A stretch of DNA of 64,000 nt from an uncultured Pseudomonadales bacterium (lineage in GTDB: Bacteria > Pseudomonadota > Gammaproteobacteria > Pseudomonadales > Azotimanducaceae): the NCBI GenBank assembly GCA_958296295.1, contig OY282460.1, positions 2,232,001 through 2,296,000 on the forward strand, given 5' to 3'. Each line of letters starts with the position of its first letter. The stretch's first letter is position 1. The notes beneath the pieces are model-generated. The model was given only the letters and a program-made list of their open reading frames with translations, was not told the origin of the DNA and made no database searches. Below, piece by piece: positions 62,523 to 64,000 of the stretch. The position numbers and the translations under genes were made by a program.

Positions 62523-64000
62523 GTTTGTTGGGGCTTTCTTCGCAACAGCCGCCAATCGTCGTTCTCCATTCGCGCCGGGAACGCCTCTTGCAGGTGGTCG
62601 CCGTACAGGTCGAGCAGAAACGCCGTGGATTCCGGCGCGTCCGGGTGCTTCGGCCACATGACGCAATCCACATCCGCAAACACCTCCGGGCCATCGGGGG
62701 CCGTGTCGCGGCGGACGCTGCGGCCCACGTCGACGCTCCAGAAGAAGCTCTTGGACGGCGGCAGCGGCAGCAAGGCGCCGAAGGGCTGGGCAAGATCCAA
62801 GGTGGCCACGGTGCCGCACGGCGGCTGCGCGGCGCGCGCCAACGCCACGCCGCTTCGCAGCGTTCGCGCATAGGTTTCGTCCTCGCGCCGTATGTAGAGC
62901 TTGCCGACCGCTGGCACCTCCACTTCCCGGTATTGACCCCACCCGTCGCCGCCAAAGTGGGCGAGACTCGCGTAGACGGCGGTCGCGGCGGTTTGGCTGG
63001 CTAGCTGCGGCAGCAGGAAGGCGCCCATCATGCCCACCACGGCGGCATTGCGAATCCGCACGGTCGCGGACACCCAATGCGCTCGTTCGCCCTCGACCGG
63101 CGCCGCCGCCTGCACGAATGCCGGCAGCAGCGCGAATGCGCTGGCCGATGGGCCGTTTTGGGCCGACAACAGCAGACATGCCGCCAAGGCGAAGAGCGGC
63201 ATGGCCAAGTCCCGCGCCGCGTTCCCTTTGCGCACCGTCAAAACGGCGGCCGTCGCCGCCAGTGCGCCGAGTGGCCAGATCGGTGGCAGATTGACCCGCA
63301 GCACTTCCGTCCAGACCACGCCGGTGGCCCGGATGATCTCGCCGACCTGGGCGAGGTAGGGCAGCACCACGCCGGTCGCCGCCTGGGTCGTCGCGACGAC
63401 GGCGCAGAACACCGCCAAGCCGGTCACGGCGGCCCGCGCGAAACGTCGGAGCGCCAAGCCGAATCCGACGACGAAGACGAAGGCGACGGCGAAGTACGAC
63501 ATCTTCAGGAAGAACAGGAACAGCAGCATCCCGGCGACCACCGCGGCGTCCAGGCGCCAGCGGTTGCCCGCCGCGCCATGGCCGGATGCGCCGAGCAGGA
63601 ACAGCACCGCGATCGCCGCCCAGCCCCAGCGGTTGTAGAAGCCGAACTGCGACACCATGCCGCCACCGTCGCCCGGGTTCCAAGGCACGCAGCACATGCC
63701 GAAGACGGCGGCGAGGAAAAGCGCGGTCACGCCCGCGGACGCCCTTGCGCGCAGCGCCGCCGAGGCCGCCGCCAGCAGCAGCGCGGCGACCAAGGCGCCG
63801 GCCGCTTCCAACGCGCCGGCGTACTGGCCCGAGATCCGGCCGCACCAGTACGGCAACAGGTGGGCCAGTGCGCCCACCGGCGTGCCGAAGTCGACGCTGG
63901 GCACGCGGCCATGCCGCAAAGCGTTGATCCAGCCGAAGAACGTCATGAGATCTTGGAGCGCGTAGCCCTGCACCGTGGCGCCCGGCAGGGCGAACAGCGC
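62519..64000 (-). CDS. Large polytopic membrane protein, cut by the window edge
   Basis: At least 490 residues; the frame is still open at the edge (ALFALPGATVQGYALQDLMT). At least eight hydrophobic segments (for example GVTALFLAAVFGMCCVPW, WGWAAIAVLFLLGASGHG, MSYFAVAFVFVVGFGLAL) are followed by a soluble C-terminal domain (YREVEVPAVGKLYIRREDET) ending KPQQT. The layout resembles glycosyltransferase-family-39/C-like or O-antigen-polymerase-like proteins, but no catalytic motif is seen. The overlap with alkA is probably fortuitous. Confidence 0.75.
   Translation of the reverse strand, partial: ALFALPGATVQGYALQDLMTFFGWINALRHGRVPSVDFGTPVGALAHLLPYWCGRISGQYAGALEAAGALVAALLLAAASAALRARASAGVTALFLAAVFGMCCVPWNPGDGGGMVSQFGFYNRWGWAAIAVLFLLGASGHGAAGNRWRLDAAVVAGMLLFLFFLKMSYFAVAFVFVVGFGLALRRFARAAVTGLAVFCAVVATTQAATGVVLPYLAQVGEIIRATGVVWTEVLRVNLPPIWPLGALAATAAVLTVRKGNAARDLAMPLFALAACLLLSAQNGPSASAFALLPAFVQAAAPVEGERAHWVSATVRIRNAAVVGMMGAFLLPQLASQTAATAVYASLAHFGGDGWGQYREVEVPAVGKLYIRREDETYARTLRSGVALARAAQPPCGTVATLDLAQPFGALLPLPPSKSFFWSVDVGRSVRRDTAPDGPEVFADVDCVMWPKHPDAPESTAFLLDLYGDHLQEAFPARMENDDWRLLRRKPQQT

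Noticed and set aside
61683..63845. A 720-codon frame that would extend alkA at the N-terminus
   Set aside because: The extension overlaps the membrane-protein gene and has Arg/Gly-rich shadow composition. The GTG at 62522 gives the normal AlkA length.

Overview
The window is GC-rich (codon third positions strongly G/C) and reads as the chromosome of a proteobacterium, most likely a gammaproteobacterium. The grounds are Slt70-type transglycosylase next to TatD, divergent ssb/uvrA, a TPP-riboswitch TonB receptor, two glutathione S-transferases, glyoxalase II, ogt/alkA, and tRNA genes with encoded CCA ends. The species cannot be named from sequence alone. The core genes are interrupted by an unusually dense and recent-looking load of insertion sequences (IS).

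Layout. 0-7 kb: a divergent gene start, a GST, tRNA-Leu, an alpha/beta hydrolase, tRNA-Arg, a decayed nucleotidyltransferase, and a two-gene unit pairing a very large c-type-cytochrome-like DUF1588-type protein with a DUF1501 protein. 7.1-8.7 kb: a complete ISNCY-type element with a 16-bp flanking direct repeat, inserted just upstream of an AAA ATPase gene. 11-21.5 kb: housekeeping (gloB, peroxiredoxin-GST pair, a LolD/FtsX-like ABC pair followed by DUF3299, tRNA-Ala, SPOR lipoprotein, tatD, slt, usp). 21.6-30.2 kb: an AAA ATPase with a tiny overlapping partner, a VTT-flavoprotein fusion, a frameshifted sulfotransferase, a TPP riboswitch with a TonB receptor, and a radical SAM protein.

30.2-50.6 kb is a mobile-element region. 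It holds IS1634; remnants of a filamentous-phage-type replication protein and a tyrosine integrase; an ISAs1-type element whose transposase carries an N-terminal DUF4338 (DruA-like) domain; and an intact minus-strand pair (CsgG-like TPR protein, then a 1250-residue protein with four repeats, a CxxCH domain and two SUMF1 domains). After that comes a scrambled mosaic of ISNCY, ISKra4, IS110 and ISAs1 pieces. It ends in a three-level nest: IS630 containing a deleted ISKra4, which contains an intact IS110. The IS110 has a structured roughly 220-nt leader that is a good bridge-RNA candidate. An IS5 element abuts the nest.

50.6-64 kb: a toxin-antitoxin patch (truncated hicB, XRE/nucleotidyltransferase pair), ssb/uvrA, an EF-hand / ECF sigma / putative anti-sigma / Spy-like cluster, a lower-GC pair encoding a Cys-rich secreted protein and a caspase-fold candidate, then ogt-alkA and a large membrane protein running off the window.

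Most interesting: the IS110 leader RNA together with two IS110 insertions at the same ISKra4 motif; the DruA-ISAs1 fusion; the CxxCH domain shared by the 4-kb and 38-kb loci; and the caspase-like pair at 59-61 kb.
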